Source of the DNA: Phycisphaerae bacterium
GTDB taxonomy: Bacteria; Planctomycetota; Phycisphaerae; UBA1845; PWPN01
DNA: 13,228 bases
Assembly: GCA_026647385.1 (NCBI GenBank)
Contig: JAPKGY010000107.1
Span: forward strand, 1 to 13,228
Direction of reading: 5' to 3'
Program-made: the position numbers and the translations under genes
Notes under the pieces: model-generated
What the model was told of the DNA's origin: nothing
The model's database searches: none
What the model saw: the letters and a program-made list of their open reading frames with translations, nothing else
Shown: one piece after another, positions 1 through 6,315 of the stretch
How positions within the stretch are numbered: position 1 is the first letter of the stretch
Layout: each line of letters begins with the position of its first letter

Positions 1-73
1 CTCGTACACCTTTGCTGAAATCATATTCAGCCAGCATATCCGGGTCGTCCTGGATTTTAGTTGCCTTCTTCAT
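1..73 (-). CDS. Antitoxin-like protein, N-terminus only (runs off window)
   Basis: Read on the minus strand, an ATG at 73 is preceded by AGGAG (83-79) with a 5-nt spacer, a good ribosome binding site. The frame is open to the window edge, giving 24 residues with the stretch MLAEYDFSKGVR. From memory, an N-terminus with EYDFS-GVRGKY is typical of short antitoxins encoded next to RelE-, BrnT- or PIN-type toxins, so a toxin gene is expected just outside the window to the left. The DNA here is clearly lower in GC than the rest of the window and points away from the truncated topoisomerase gene it abuts. What is seen is the start codon, RBS and 24 codons; the antitoxin assignment rests on motif resemblance only. 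Confidence 0.6.
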   Translation of the reverse strand, partial: MKKATKIQDDPDMLAEYDFSKGVR

Positions 74-813
74 ATTTTCTCCTTTCCCGGGAAGTGGCAA
101 GACGCGCACTCCAGATCGAGGTCGGGCTGGCGTACGGCGGAGAACTGGGCCCGGACCCGAAGGAGAACGGGGACGCCGCACCCGAGACCGAAGCGAAAGT
201 CAGCCGGGGCAAGATCGTCAACGGCGACAGCCGCAACGCGCCGCAGTCGCGGGTGATCCGGTTCGCCAACCGCGTGCCGCTGCTCTACCAGCAGTCCGCC
301 TGCTGCATGTTCAAGTCGGTGGTGGATTTAGACTGGCGCCGATACGGGGTGTCGCAGAGTTCCGGCGCGCTCCCGCAGGCACCGCTGGTGGTCCTGGTAC
401 ACATGGCGAGCGTGTGGGTGCCGTTTACCTCGGAGTCGAAGGAGGCCATCGCCGACTACGACGAGATCCGCCAGGAGATCAAGCTCGCCCTGCAGGACTG
501 CGGGCGGAAGCTGGCGGCCTATCTCAACCGCCGTCGCCGACAGAAATACGAGGGTGACCGCCGCGACGTGTTCGAGCGGTACATCAAGGAGGTCGTCGAA
601 GCCTGCGCGACGATCAAGAAGATCAACCGCAAGGCCATGCTCGAGGATCTCGATGCGGTCGCCAAGAAGATCACCCACCGCGCCGACGAGGAACTCGACG
701 AGCACGGCAAGGTCATCCGCGGCGGCAAGCTGGATTCCGAGTTCGGCCCGAATACCGTCGTCGTCGACCGCGACAACGAGCCGGCGGGCGAGCTGTTTCA
801 GCAGGCGGGATAG
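61..813 (+). pseudogene. top6B: DNA topoisomerase VI subunit B, N-terminally truncated fragment
   Basis: Topoisomerase VI subunit B binds ATP and drives the type IIB duplex passage reaction with subunit A. The readable frame matches only the C-terminal transducer region: IEVGLAYGG (residues 19-27 of the open frame), RFANRVPLLYQQ (67-78), DWRRYG (91-96) and VHMASVWVPFTSESKEAIA (113-131). Lys127 is in the place of the switch lysine that contacts the ATP gamma-phosphate. A helical C-terminal tail follows. The GHKL ATPase domain and H2TH domain, roughly 300 residues in archaeal homologues, are absent. The frame is closed by TAG at 58-60 and homology appears to begin only near base 110, where GC content jumps. 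No convincing RBS precedes any in-frame start (TTG 61, GTG 94). It is therefore a decapitated gene or the product of a chimeric assembly. It lies upstream of the subunit A gene, as in archaeal operons. Confidence 0.8.
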
Positions 814-857
814 AGGTGAATCACGTGGGCGGCCATGGGCTCGTGACCGTATGGGCG

Positions 858-901
858 GCGCGGGTGGCAGGGGTCGCCCCGGCGACCCCTGCCACCCGCG
901 C
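858..901. repeat. Perfect 21-bp inverted repeat (hairpin) downstream of top6B
   Basis: Arms 858-878 and 881-901 are perfect reverse complements separated by CC. The centre reads GGGTCGCC-CC-GGCGACCC. It starts 44 bases after the top6B stop. There is no T-run after it, so a classical intrinsic terminator is not supported. It may act as an RNA 3'-end hairpin or be a REP-like dispersed palindrome. Its centre resembles the CGCC-AC-GGCG core found in other intergenic regions of this window. Confidence 0.85.
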
Positions 902-967
902 ATGCGATTGCTCGCCGGACCGCCGAAACGGTCACCGGCCCGGCGGCTTCCGGACAGGCTCCCGCGG

Positions 968-997
968 CTGACGTGCGCGTCCACGGACCGCTATAAT
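968..997 (+). promoter_or_regulatory. Predicted sigma-70-type promoter of the nucleotidyltransferase gene
   Basis: A consensus TATAAT lies at 992-997 and CTGACG (4/6 match to TTGACA) at 968-973, with an 18-bp spacer. Transcription would be expected to start near 1003-1006, directly at the ATG at 1007. No Shine-Dalgarno sequence is present, which fits a leaderless or near-leaderless message. Confidence 0.55.
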
Positions 998-1006
998 GAA
1001 TGTGCC

Positions 1007-1627
1007 ATGACCATCCCGGACGTCGACATTCCGATTACCTCGGTCCGCGTTCCCCTGGAGTGGATCATGCGAGCCCCGCGCGCCGTCGAGAAGGTGGAAG
1101 AGCGGCTGCTGCGTACCGCGCAGGCACTGGAGTCCGCCGGGGTTCCGTACGTGGTCATCGGCGGCCACGCCGTCGCCATCTGGGTCGCCAGCCGCGACGA
1201 AGGCGCCATCCGGAACACAAAGGACGTCGACATCATGCTGAACCGTCCGGACCTGGACCGTGCCATCCGAGCGATGGCCGACGCGGGATTCGACGTCAGC
1301 GAAGTCGACGGCATCACCGTCTTTTTCGATCGGGCCGATCCGACGCCCAGCCGGGGCGTACAGGTGATTTTCGCGAACGAGAAACGTCGGCCATACGACC
1401 CGAGGCCCACGCCGCCGATTACACCTGGCCTGAGGAGCCCCAAGGGCCCCACGGCGCTGGACCTGCGCGAGTTATTGATTCTCGAACTCATGGCCTTTCG
1501 CGACATCGATCGTGTCCACATTCGAGATCTCCTCCACGTCGGCCTGATCGACGACGCCATGGTGGCCCGAATCCCGGCCGATCTCCGCCCGCGACTGGAC
1601 GAGATTCTCGCCAACCCTGACGGATAA
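1007..1627 (+). CDS. Nucleotidyltransferase-fold protein (AbiEii/MNT-like)
   Basis: A 206-residue protein with the minimal nucleotidyltransferase signature: VVIGGHAVAIW (residues 49-59) with the paired glycines, then TKDVDI (71-76) giving Asp73 and Asp75 as the likely metal-binding pair, and VQVIFAN (118-124) on the strand where a third acidic residue is often found. The C-terminal half (147-202) is helical. Proteins of this type transfer nucleotides to small molecules, proteins or tRNA and include toxins of abortive-infection and toxin-antitoxin pairs; the substrate cannot be read here. I see no antitoxin partner next to it. ATG 1007 is chosen because TATAAT ends 9 bases before it; the frame stays open further upstream but that part does not look coding. 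The gene separates the Topo VI B remnant from Topo VI A, ending 38 bases before the latter. Confidence 0.75.
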   Translation: MTIPDVDIPITSVRVPLEWIMRAPRAVEKVEERLLRTAQALESAGVPYVVIGGHAVAIWVASRDEGAIRNTKDVDIMLNRPDLDRAIRAMADAGFDVSEVDGITVFFDRADPTPSRGVQVIFANEKRRPYDPRPTPPITPGLRSPKGPTALDLRELLILELMAFRDIDRVHIRDLLHVGLIDDAMVARIPADLRPRLDEILANPDG

Positions 1628-1645
1628 CGACCTTTGCCATAGAAT
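1617..1645 (+). promoter_or_regulatory. Possible separate promoter for top6A
   Basis: CTGACG at 1617-1622 (overlapping the end of the nucleotidyltransferase gene), a 17-bp spacer and TAGAAT at 1640-1645. The -35 hexamer is the same as that of the predicted promoter at 968-997. The start site would fall near 1652, immediately before the ribosome binding site, leaving a leader of about 14 bases, which is short. Weak support on its own. Confidence 0.35.
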
Positions 1646-1665
1646 AGGCTCAAGGAGGAGCTCGA

Positions 1666-2802
1666 GTGGCCAGTAAGAAGACAAGGACCGGTACCACCGG
1701 CCGACGCGCCCGCGGCGAGGCGACCGCCCGCAAGATCGAGGACATGGTCGACCTGATCGCGTCCGCGGCCGCCAAACGCAAGAACCCCCGGTTCGATATC
1801 CCGAGCCGGACGCTGTCCAACGTCCGCTTCGACCCGCGCAAGGCGATCATCGAGATGGGCGGCGACAAGCAGGCCCGCCTCTTTTTCGACAAGGGGATGG
1901 CCCGCAAGTTCATGCAGACCGTGCTGATCGCCTCCGCCTGCAAGCAGCTCATCGACGCGGATAAGACGGCGTCCATTCGTCAGCTGTACTACCTGTCCAA
2001 ACACAACATCGACGGTACGCGGGAAAAAACCTTCAACGACCAGGACGAGTCCGATCCGATCATCGAGGATCTCGAGGTGATGATCGACTCGCTGCGCGAA
2101 GAGCTGCACGTCTTCGCCAGCAACCGGGGCAACCTGGTCGGTCCGATCGTGCTCGAGGACGACGGCCAGGTGCTCGACTGCATGAAGATGGGCTCGGCGG
2201 GCTACGCCGTCCCCAGTATCTGCGAGCCCGACATCATCAAGTTCCGCAAGTGCAGCGCGAAGTACATCCTCCACGTCGAAAAGGACACCGTCTGGCGCCG
2301 TTTCTACGAGGACCGTTATCACGAGAAGCATCACTGCATCGTCACCCACGGCAGCGGCCAGCCGACCCGCGGCATGCGCCGGCTTCTTCGTCGGATGCAC
2401 GAAGAACTCAAGCTGCCCGTCTACTGCCTGCTCGATAACGATCCGTGGGGATACTACATCTACTCGGTGATCAAGCAGGGCTCGATCAACCTGGCCTACG
2501 AAAGCCGACGCATGGCTGTGCCCGCCGCGCTGTTCATCGGCGTGTCCAGCTATGATTACGAGCGCTGCGGCCTGTCCGACGACGTCAAGATCATGCTCGA
2601 CGACAAGGACATCAAGCGAGCCAAGCAGATCCTGGCTTATCCCTGGTTCAAGCACAAGAAACACTGGGAGAAGGAAATCCGCAAGATGATGCAGAACGGC
2701 TTCAAGATGGAAGTCGAAGCGCTCATCAACAAGCGGCTCACGTTCCTGACCGACGAATACGTGCCGATGAAGATCAAGGACCGGAAGCAGTGGTTGGATT
2801 AA
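1666..2802 (+). CDS. top6A: DNA topoisomerase VI subunit A
   Basis: This is the Spo11-type DNA-cleaving subunit of topoisomerase VI, which makes the double-strand break through a 5'-phosphotyrosine link. At 378 residues it is full length for the family. The catalytic tyrosine is in SIRQLYYLS (103-111); by alignment with Spo11 it should be Tyr109. The Toprim metal-binding residues are seen as Glu205 in ILHVEKD (201-207) and Asp257/Asp259 in CLLDNDPWGYY (254-264). The start is GTG, fixed by a strong AAGGAGG ribosome binding site at 1652-1658. Topo VI is nearly universal in archaea but scattered in bacteria. The subunit is intact here while its B partner next door lacks the ATPase domain, so it cannot form a working enzyme with that copy. 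No other reading of this gene is plausible. Confidence 0.95.
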   Translation: MASKKTRTGTTGRRARGEATARKIEDMVDLIASAAAKRKNPRFDIPSRTLSNVRFDPRKAIIEMGGDKQARLFFDKGMARKFMQTVLIASACKQLIDADKTASIRQLYYLSKHNIDGTREKTFNDQDESDPIIEDLEVMIDSLREELHVFASNRGNLVGPIVLEDDGQVLDCMKMGSAGYAVPSICEPDIIKFRKCSAKYILHVEKDTVWRRFYEDRYHEKHHCIVTHGSGQPTRGMRRLLRRMHEELKLPVYCLLDNDPWGYYIYSVIKQGSINLAYESRRMAVPAALFIGVSSYDYERCGLSDDVKIMLDDKDIKRAKQILAYPWFKHKKHWEKEIRKMMQNGFKMEVEALINKRLTFLTDEYVPMKIKDRKQWLD

Positions 2803-2849
2803 GCGAATCGAGAATGGAGAAGGGAGTGAGGAAGGCGGATAGGCACAGG

Positions 2850-2892
2850 GGCACAAAGGGAGGAGGACCGCAGGTGTCTACCCCTTTGTGCC
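2850..2892. repeat. Inverted repeat downstream of top6A
   Basis: Arms GGCACAAAGGG (2850-2860) and CCCTTTGTGCC (2882-2892) are perfect complements around a 21-base loop. A second small palindrome, CCCGCC-AC-GGCGGG, follows at 2901-2914. No T-run follows, so terminator function is uncertain. Confidence 0.6.
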
Positions 2893-2966
2893 GGAGTGTG
2901 CCCGCCACGGCGGGTGCCTTGCTGCCTTGATTCCCTTCTCAATTCCCAAGGTCACGGAGCGCTCTT

Positions 2967-3206
2967 TTGCTCGACCGCGTGAGAGAATGCATGGCCCGTG
3001 CGATGAAGCTGGACGCGGTGACGGCCGGCAGCCTGACCGCGGAGACAACCGCGGCTCAGGTCCCCGCCTGGACCTCGGTCAACCATCTTTCGCTGATTCT
3101 CGAACTCGAAAAGACCTTCAACGTTCGTTTTGACAACAATGAGATTATCTCCCTCGGCAACGTGGCTGCCATCCTGGAGCGACTGGCCGCCAAGGGGGTG
3201 GAATAA
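2967..3206 (+). CDS. Acyl carrier protein-like protein
   Basis: A 79-residue protein with the four-helix acyl carrier pattern. The likely phosphopantetheine attachment serine is Ser37 in PAWTSVNHLSLILELEKTF (33-51); the usual Asp before it is Thr36, a substitution seen in some specialised carriers. The start is TTG at 2967, supported by GGAG at 2956-2959 with a 7-base spacer, and it gives a proper first helix (LDRVRECMARAMKLD); the ATG at 2991 would cut into that helix. It would hold acyl groups as thioesters in the cytoplasm. Its neighbour 157 bases downstream is an E2 acyltransferase, and no fatty acid synthesis genes are adjacent, so a specialised role rather than housekeeping AcpP is more likely. 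The acyl substrate is unknown. Confidence 0.8.
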   Translation: MLDRVRECMARAMKLDAVTAGSLTAETTAAQVPAWTSVNHLSLILELEKTFNVRFDNNEIISLGNVAAILERLAAKGVE

Positions 3207-3363
3207 CGAGTCAAGAGTGGAGAGTGGAGAATGGAGAAGGAACTCAAGGTTGCAGGGCACCCGTCACGGCGGATTCCTTCTTCACAGCTTTATCGAGTCC
3301 CCATTCTCAATTGTCTATCGCCGGTCTTCCGCTGATCTTTCACCTGCGATCGGAGCATTCGCA

Positions 3364-4581
3364 GTGAGCGATTCGACCAACACCGTGATGGCTGTCACCA
3401 TGCCTCAGGTCAACGTCAACGACGAGGAGGTCACGCTGCTCGGCTGGCACGTCCAGGACGGCGGCCGGATCGAGAAGGACCAGCCGCTCTGCGAGATCGA
3501 GACCAGCAAGTCGACGGGCGACGTTCCCTCGCCCGGCAGCGGGATTGTTCACGCCGTGGTCGAAGCCGGGCAGGTCGTGGCGGTCGGCCAGGTCATCGGT
3601 TACATCGGCCCGTCGAAGGCCGCCATTGAACAGCACCTCGCGTCACACGCACCCGCACGGGCTGCGATCCCGGCGGCGACGTCGTCCATCGCCGGTTTGC
3701 GCGACGCGACGGCCGGCGCCGTTGAACTTGCTCGCGCCCACGGTCTGGACCTGGCAGTCATCCCTGCGCAGGGCAGGATTCGCCGGAGCGACGTCGAACG
3801 CTTTATCGCCGAGCATCCCCAGCCATTCAAGCCGGCAACCAAGACCCCGGCGACCGACGGCTCGCTGCCGGCTGCTCTGCGATCAATCGTCCGCGACGAA
3901 GGCGATCTGGCTGACCACCGCTGGTCCATCGCCCAGCATCTCAGTGCCACACAACATCGACTGGCCACCGCTCACGTCGTCATGGACGTGGCCATGGATC
4001 GCGGCGTGGCCTGGATGGACGCCCAGCGCCAGGCCGGCCGGATGGCGGGCCCGATCCCTCTGCTGCTGCGCGCGGCGGCGGCGGCCGCCACCGCATGCCC
4101 GGCGCTGATTTCATTCCGTATGGGCCGGCGCGTATACCGATACCTCAGCCTCGACATCGCCTTCACCGCCCGCACGCCCGACGGAAGGCTCTTCACGCCG
4201 GTCGTACGCAACGCGGCTGACCGATCGATCGAGGAGTTGGCGGCCGAATGCGCCCGCCTGAGTATGGGCGTTTTCCGCGGGCAGTTGGGGCCGGAGGAGA
4301 TGGCCGGCGGAGCCCTGACCGTCTCGGTGCTTTCCGAGCACCCCGTCCGCTTCCACGTCGGGCTGCAAAACGCCTGGCAGTCCGCCCTGATCACCGCCGG
4401 TGCGATCCGCGATGAAATACTCCTGATCGATGGCAAGCTCTCCGCCCGCCCGACGATCACGCTCACGCTCTCCTACGACCACGGCCTGATGGACGGCTAC
4501 GAGGCCGCCACCGCGCTCGCGGCAGCCAAGAGCGCACTCGAAAGGTTTGTGGCAGCTTCGGCGGAGGGTGGCATGGGCTGA
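3364..4581 (+). CDS. Lipoyl-dependent 2-oxoacid dehydrogenase E2-type acyltransferase
   Basis: A 405-residue protein with the standard E2 order. A lipoyl domain (about 10-83) has the lipoyl lysine Lys49 in EIETSKSTGDV. A Pro/Ala-rich linker and a small peripheral subunit-binding domain (about 112-150, ELARAHGLDL...GRIRRSDV) follow. The trimer-forming acyltransferase domain (about 185-400) ends with the active-site motif DHGLMDG (His373, Asp377). The usual SNLG-type segment has become SVLS (321-324), so the catalytic domain is divergent. GTG 3364 is chosen because GGAG lies at 3352-3355, 8 bases upstream; the frame is open back into the ACP gene, and ATG 3388 is the alternative. Such enzymes move acyl groups from lipoate to CoA, but no E1 or E3 gene is in the window. 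Pairing with the ACP suggests, without proof, acyl delivery to that carrier. Confidence 0.88.
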   Translation: MSDSTNTVMAVTMPQVNVNDEEVTLLGWHVQDGGRIEKDQPLCEIETSKSTGDVPSPGSGIVHAVVEAGQVVAVGQVIGYIGPSKAAIEQHLASHAPARAAIPAATSSIAGLRDATAGAVELARAHGLDLAVIPAQGRIRRSDVERFIAEHPQPFKPATKTPATDGSLPAALRSIVRDEGDLADHRWSIAQHLSATQHRLATAHVVMDVAMDRGVAWMDAQRQAGRMAGPIPLLLRAAAAAATACPALISFRMGRRVYRYLSLDIAFTARTPDGRLFTPVVRNAADRSIEELAAECARLSMGVFRGQLGPEEMAGGALTVSVLSEHPVRFHVGLQNAWQSALITAGAIRDEILLIDGKLSARPTITLTLSYDHGLMDGYEAATALAAAKSALERFVAASAEGGMG

Positions 4582-4608
4582 CTTAGAGCCCATAACGCCT
4601 GCAAGCAA

Positions 4609-4662
4609 GAGGGTGTGAGCCCTGGGCGAAGGGGACAGTCCCCGGGGCTCTCACACACCCTC
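4609..4662 (+). terminator. Hairpin after the E2 gene, possible terminator
   Basis: GAGGGTGTG (4609-4617) pairs with CACACCCTC (4654-4662) and AGCCC (4618-4622) with GGGCT (4645-4649), with a 4-base bulge on the right side. Inside is a second stem, GGGGA/TCCCC (4631-4643). It begins 27 bases after the stop codon. There is no T-run, so any termination would not follow the classical intrinsic pattern. Confidence 0.4.
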
Positions 4663-4736
4663 TGAGCTCGACTCTTGCCATTTTGGCAGCCCCGAACAAT
4701 TCGGACGGCCAAGGATTCCGGTGATCTCGGGGAGGG

Positions 4737-4777
4737 GGTTTGAACACCCCCACTATTCGACGGGTGTTTCAAAACCT
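4737..4777. repeat. Long imperfect inverted repeat
   Basis: AACACCC (4743-4749) pairs with GGGTGTT (4762-4768), and the stem continues outward as GGTTTG/CAAAACC with two single-base bulges, giving about 13 paired bases around a 12-base loop. It is a second candidate transcript end for the acp-E2 unit, reading on either strand. Confidence 0.45.
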
Positions 4778-5159
4778 CTGGCTCCTCGGAATGCCCCCGG
4801 AATCCGGTATCACTGCCCGTCGGAAAAGGGCAAAAGTCGAGCTAAGACAACGGACCAACAAGTTCGCCCAGGCCACCCATGAAACGCGATCCACAATGGA
4901 ATGACCGAAACCGTCACGGGTTTGCCATCAAAAACCGTGACGTCCGATAAACCAGGCTGTCGCGGACCGGTAGCGGGAGCCTATTCCGATCTCGATATGG
5001 CCACACACGATCCTGGGAGGTCGCTCGGGACGAAAAGCCGTGCGGCTCGTTGATACCTCGCGATCCCGCGTGGTCATCGGGGTCCCGGCGGCTCTCCGAT
5101 CGCGACTCGCCCGTCCCATCCGCCGATAAAACCCTTATTGCCAAGCGTCCCGTTTCGGT

Positions 5160-5217
5160 GTTCGCCACAGCGAATCATCGATTTCGACGTTCGCCACGGC
5201 GAATCTGCGATTTTGGC
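5160..5217 (+). repeat. Two tandem 29-bp repeats upstream of the deacetylase
   Basis: Units 5160-5188 and 5189-5217 match at 24 of 29 positions with no gap. Each contains a small palindrome: TTCGCCACAGCGAA (5161-5174) and TTCGCCACGGCGAA (5190-5203). The second ends 10 bases before the ATG at 5228. The spacing suggests paired binding sites for a regulator or a structured leader. The unit length is not a multiple of three, which argues against it being coding. Confidence 0.7.
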
Positions 5218-5227
5218 GTTTCATTCG

Positions 5228-6310
5228 ATGCTCAGACGCAAACTGTTTTCTGCTGTCTCCTGGCGGGCTGAGAGCCGCGCTACCGGGCTGTCGATTGAGG
5301 ACGGGCAACTGTTGCGCGAGCGTTGCGGGCGGATGATGGCCTGGGGTCGGGCTCACGACTGCCTGCCGGATATTGAGCACCGGGCCGCCATTCTGTGCTT
5401 TCACAATGTGGTCGATCATCGGCCCGATCCCGAGGTCGAGGCCGACGTTCTGCACGTCGATCGTTTCCGGGGATTGCTCAGGGTCCTGCGGCGCTCGTTT
5501 AACGTCGTGAGCCTGGCTGAGATCGTCGCGGCTGTCCGCGATCGAGCCCCCCTGCCGCCGCGTGCGATCGCGATCACCTTCGACGACGGCTATGTCACGA
5601 ACCACACGGTGGCGGCCCCGGTCCTGGACGAGTTCCACATGCCCTGGTCGAGCTTTCTGCCGGCGAAGCTCGTGGATAGCGCCGGCCGACAATGGATCGA
5701 CGACCTTTACCTGCTGATCCATCGCGGTTCGCGCCGGCGCATTGAATTCCGCTGGGACGACCGCGAGTTTGCCTTCGATCTCGATACCGCCGTGGGACGT
5801 CGCGAAGCGGTCTTCACGATCCGAGAGGCTTGCCGGTACCTCCCCGAGACGCTCCGGCAGGAACGCATGAGCCGGGTGTTCGGTCTCTACTCGCGCGACG
5901 AACTGGAGACCCTGCGGGATCGCTTTCGCGATTTCGCTCCGCTGACGTGGTCGCAGGCTCGCGCGCTGCAGGCCGGCGGCGTCGACGTCGGCAGCCACAG
6001 CCTCAGCCACATCGCTCTCGGGCCGCAGCCGGCGGAGGTGATCCGGCACGAACTGACGGCCGCCCGCGCGCTGCTGCGGAAGCATCTGGGCGATCACAGC
6101 CCGCATTTCTCGTACCCCTACGGGCGGCAGGCCAGCTTCTCGCCGGAAACCGAGCGACAGCTCATCGCGATGGGATACCACTGCGCCGTCACGCTCGAAC
6201 AGGCGGCCATCGACTGCCGCAACCAGAATCTTCTGCAACTGCCGCGGCTTATCGTGTCTCCACACACGGGGCGCATTCTCTTTGGACTTTGGCAGCGATT
6301 CATCCGGTGA
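5228..6310 (+). CDS. Polysaccharide deacetylase (carbohydrate esterase 4, NodB-like)
   Basis: A 360-residue protein with the NodB motifs in order: motif 1 AITFDDGY (115-122) with the catalytic base and metal aspartates Asp119/Asp120, motif 2 GSHSLSH (255-261) with metal ligands His257 and His261, and motif 3 SYPYGR (295-300). AILCFHNVVDH (54-64) is the first strand common to this family. It should remove N- or O-acetyl groups from a surface or exported polysaccharide. There is no clear signal peptide, so a cytoplasmic or membrane-associated role on an intermediate is possible. ATG 5228 is chosen; an in-frame TTG at 5138 would make the tandem 29-bp repeats coding, which is unlikely. No ribosome binding site is evident at 5228. 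The next gene starts 5 bases after the stop, so the two are probably co-translated. Confidence 0.88.
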   Translation: MLRRKLFSAVSWRAESRATGLSIEDGQLLRERCGRMMAWGRAHDCLPDIEHRAAILCFHNVVDHRPDPEVEADVLHVDRFRGLLRVLRRSFNVVSLAEIVAAVRDRAPLPPRAIAITFDDGYVTNHTVAAPVLDEFHMPWSSFLPAKLVDSAGRQWIDDLYLLIHRGSRRRIEFRWDDREFAFDLDTAVGRREAVFTIREACRYLPETLRQERMSRVFGLYSRDELETLRDRFRDFAPLTWSQARALQAGGVDVGSHSLSHIALGPQPAEVIRHELTAARALLRKHLGDHSPHFSYPYGRQASFSPETERQLIAMGYHCAVTLEQAAIDCRNQNLLQLPRLIVSPHTGRILFGLWQRFIR

Positions 6311-6315
6311 CCGCC

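Larger units (their letters stand above)
4582..5227. other. 646-bp non-coding stretch between the E2 and deacetylase genes
   Basis: No convincing gene is seen on either strand. It holds, in order, two hairpins just after the E2 gene (4609-4662 and 4737-4777), a palindrome with CGTCACGG (4912-4919) and CCGTGACG (4935-4942), and a tandem pair of 29-bp repeats at 5160-5217. A 23-codon frame at 4879-4950 lacks a ribosome binding site and overlaps the palindrome. The region could contain the promoter and control sites of the deacetylase/GNAT pair, but I could not pick a clear -10/-35 pair. Confidence 0.5.

Noticed and set aside
991..2856. 621-codon minus-strand open frame opposite the nucleotidyltransferase and top6A genes
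   Set aside because: It is the antisense of two well-recognised plus-strand proteins; high GC content keeps the opposite frame open. No RBS and no recognisable domain.
4609..4777. Classical rho-independent terminators after the E2 gene
   Set aside because: The hairpins are real, but neither is followed by a T-run, so they are reported only as possible transcript ends or repeats.
4879..4950. 23-residue open frame starting with ATG in the long intergenic region
   Set aside because: No Shine-Dalgarno, no family resemblance, and it overlaps the CGTCACGG/CCGTGACG palindrome.
4990..5110. Resemblance to a cyclic-di-GMP (GEMM) riboswitch around GGGACGAAAAGCC
   Set aside because: Only this short segment fits. 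The upstream CA-GGGCAAACC part and the closing receptor stem are not found in the right places.
5160..5217. CRISPR-like pair of 29-bp repeats
   Set aside because: The copies are directly adjacent with no spacer, only two exist, and no cas gene is present.
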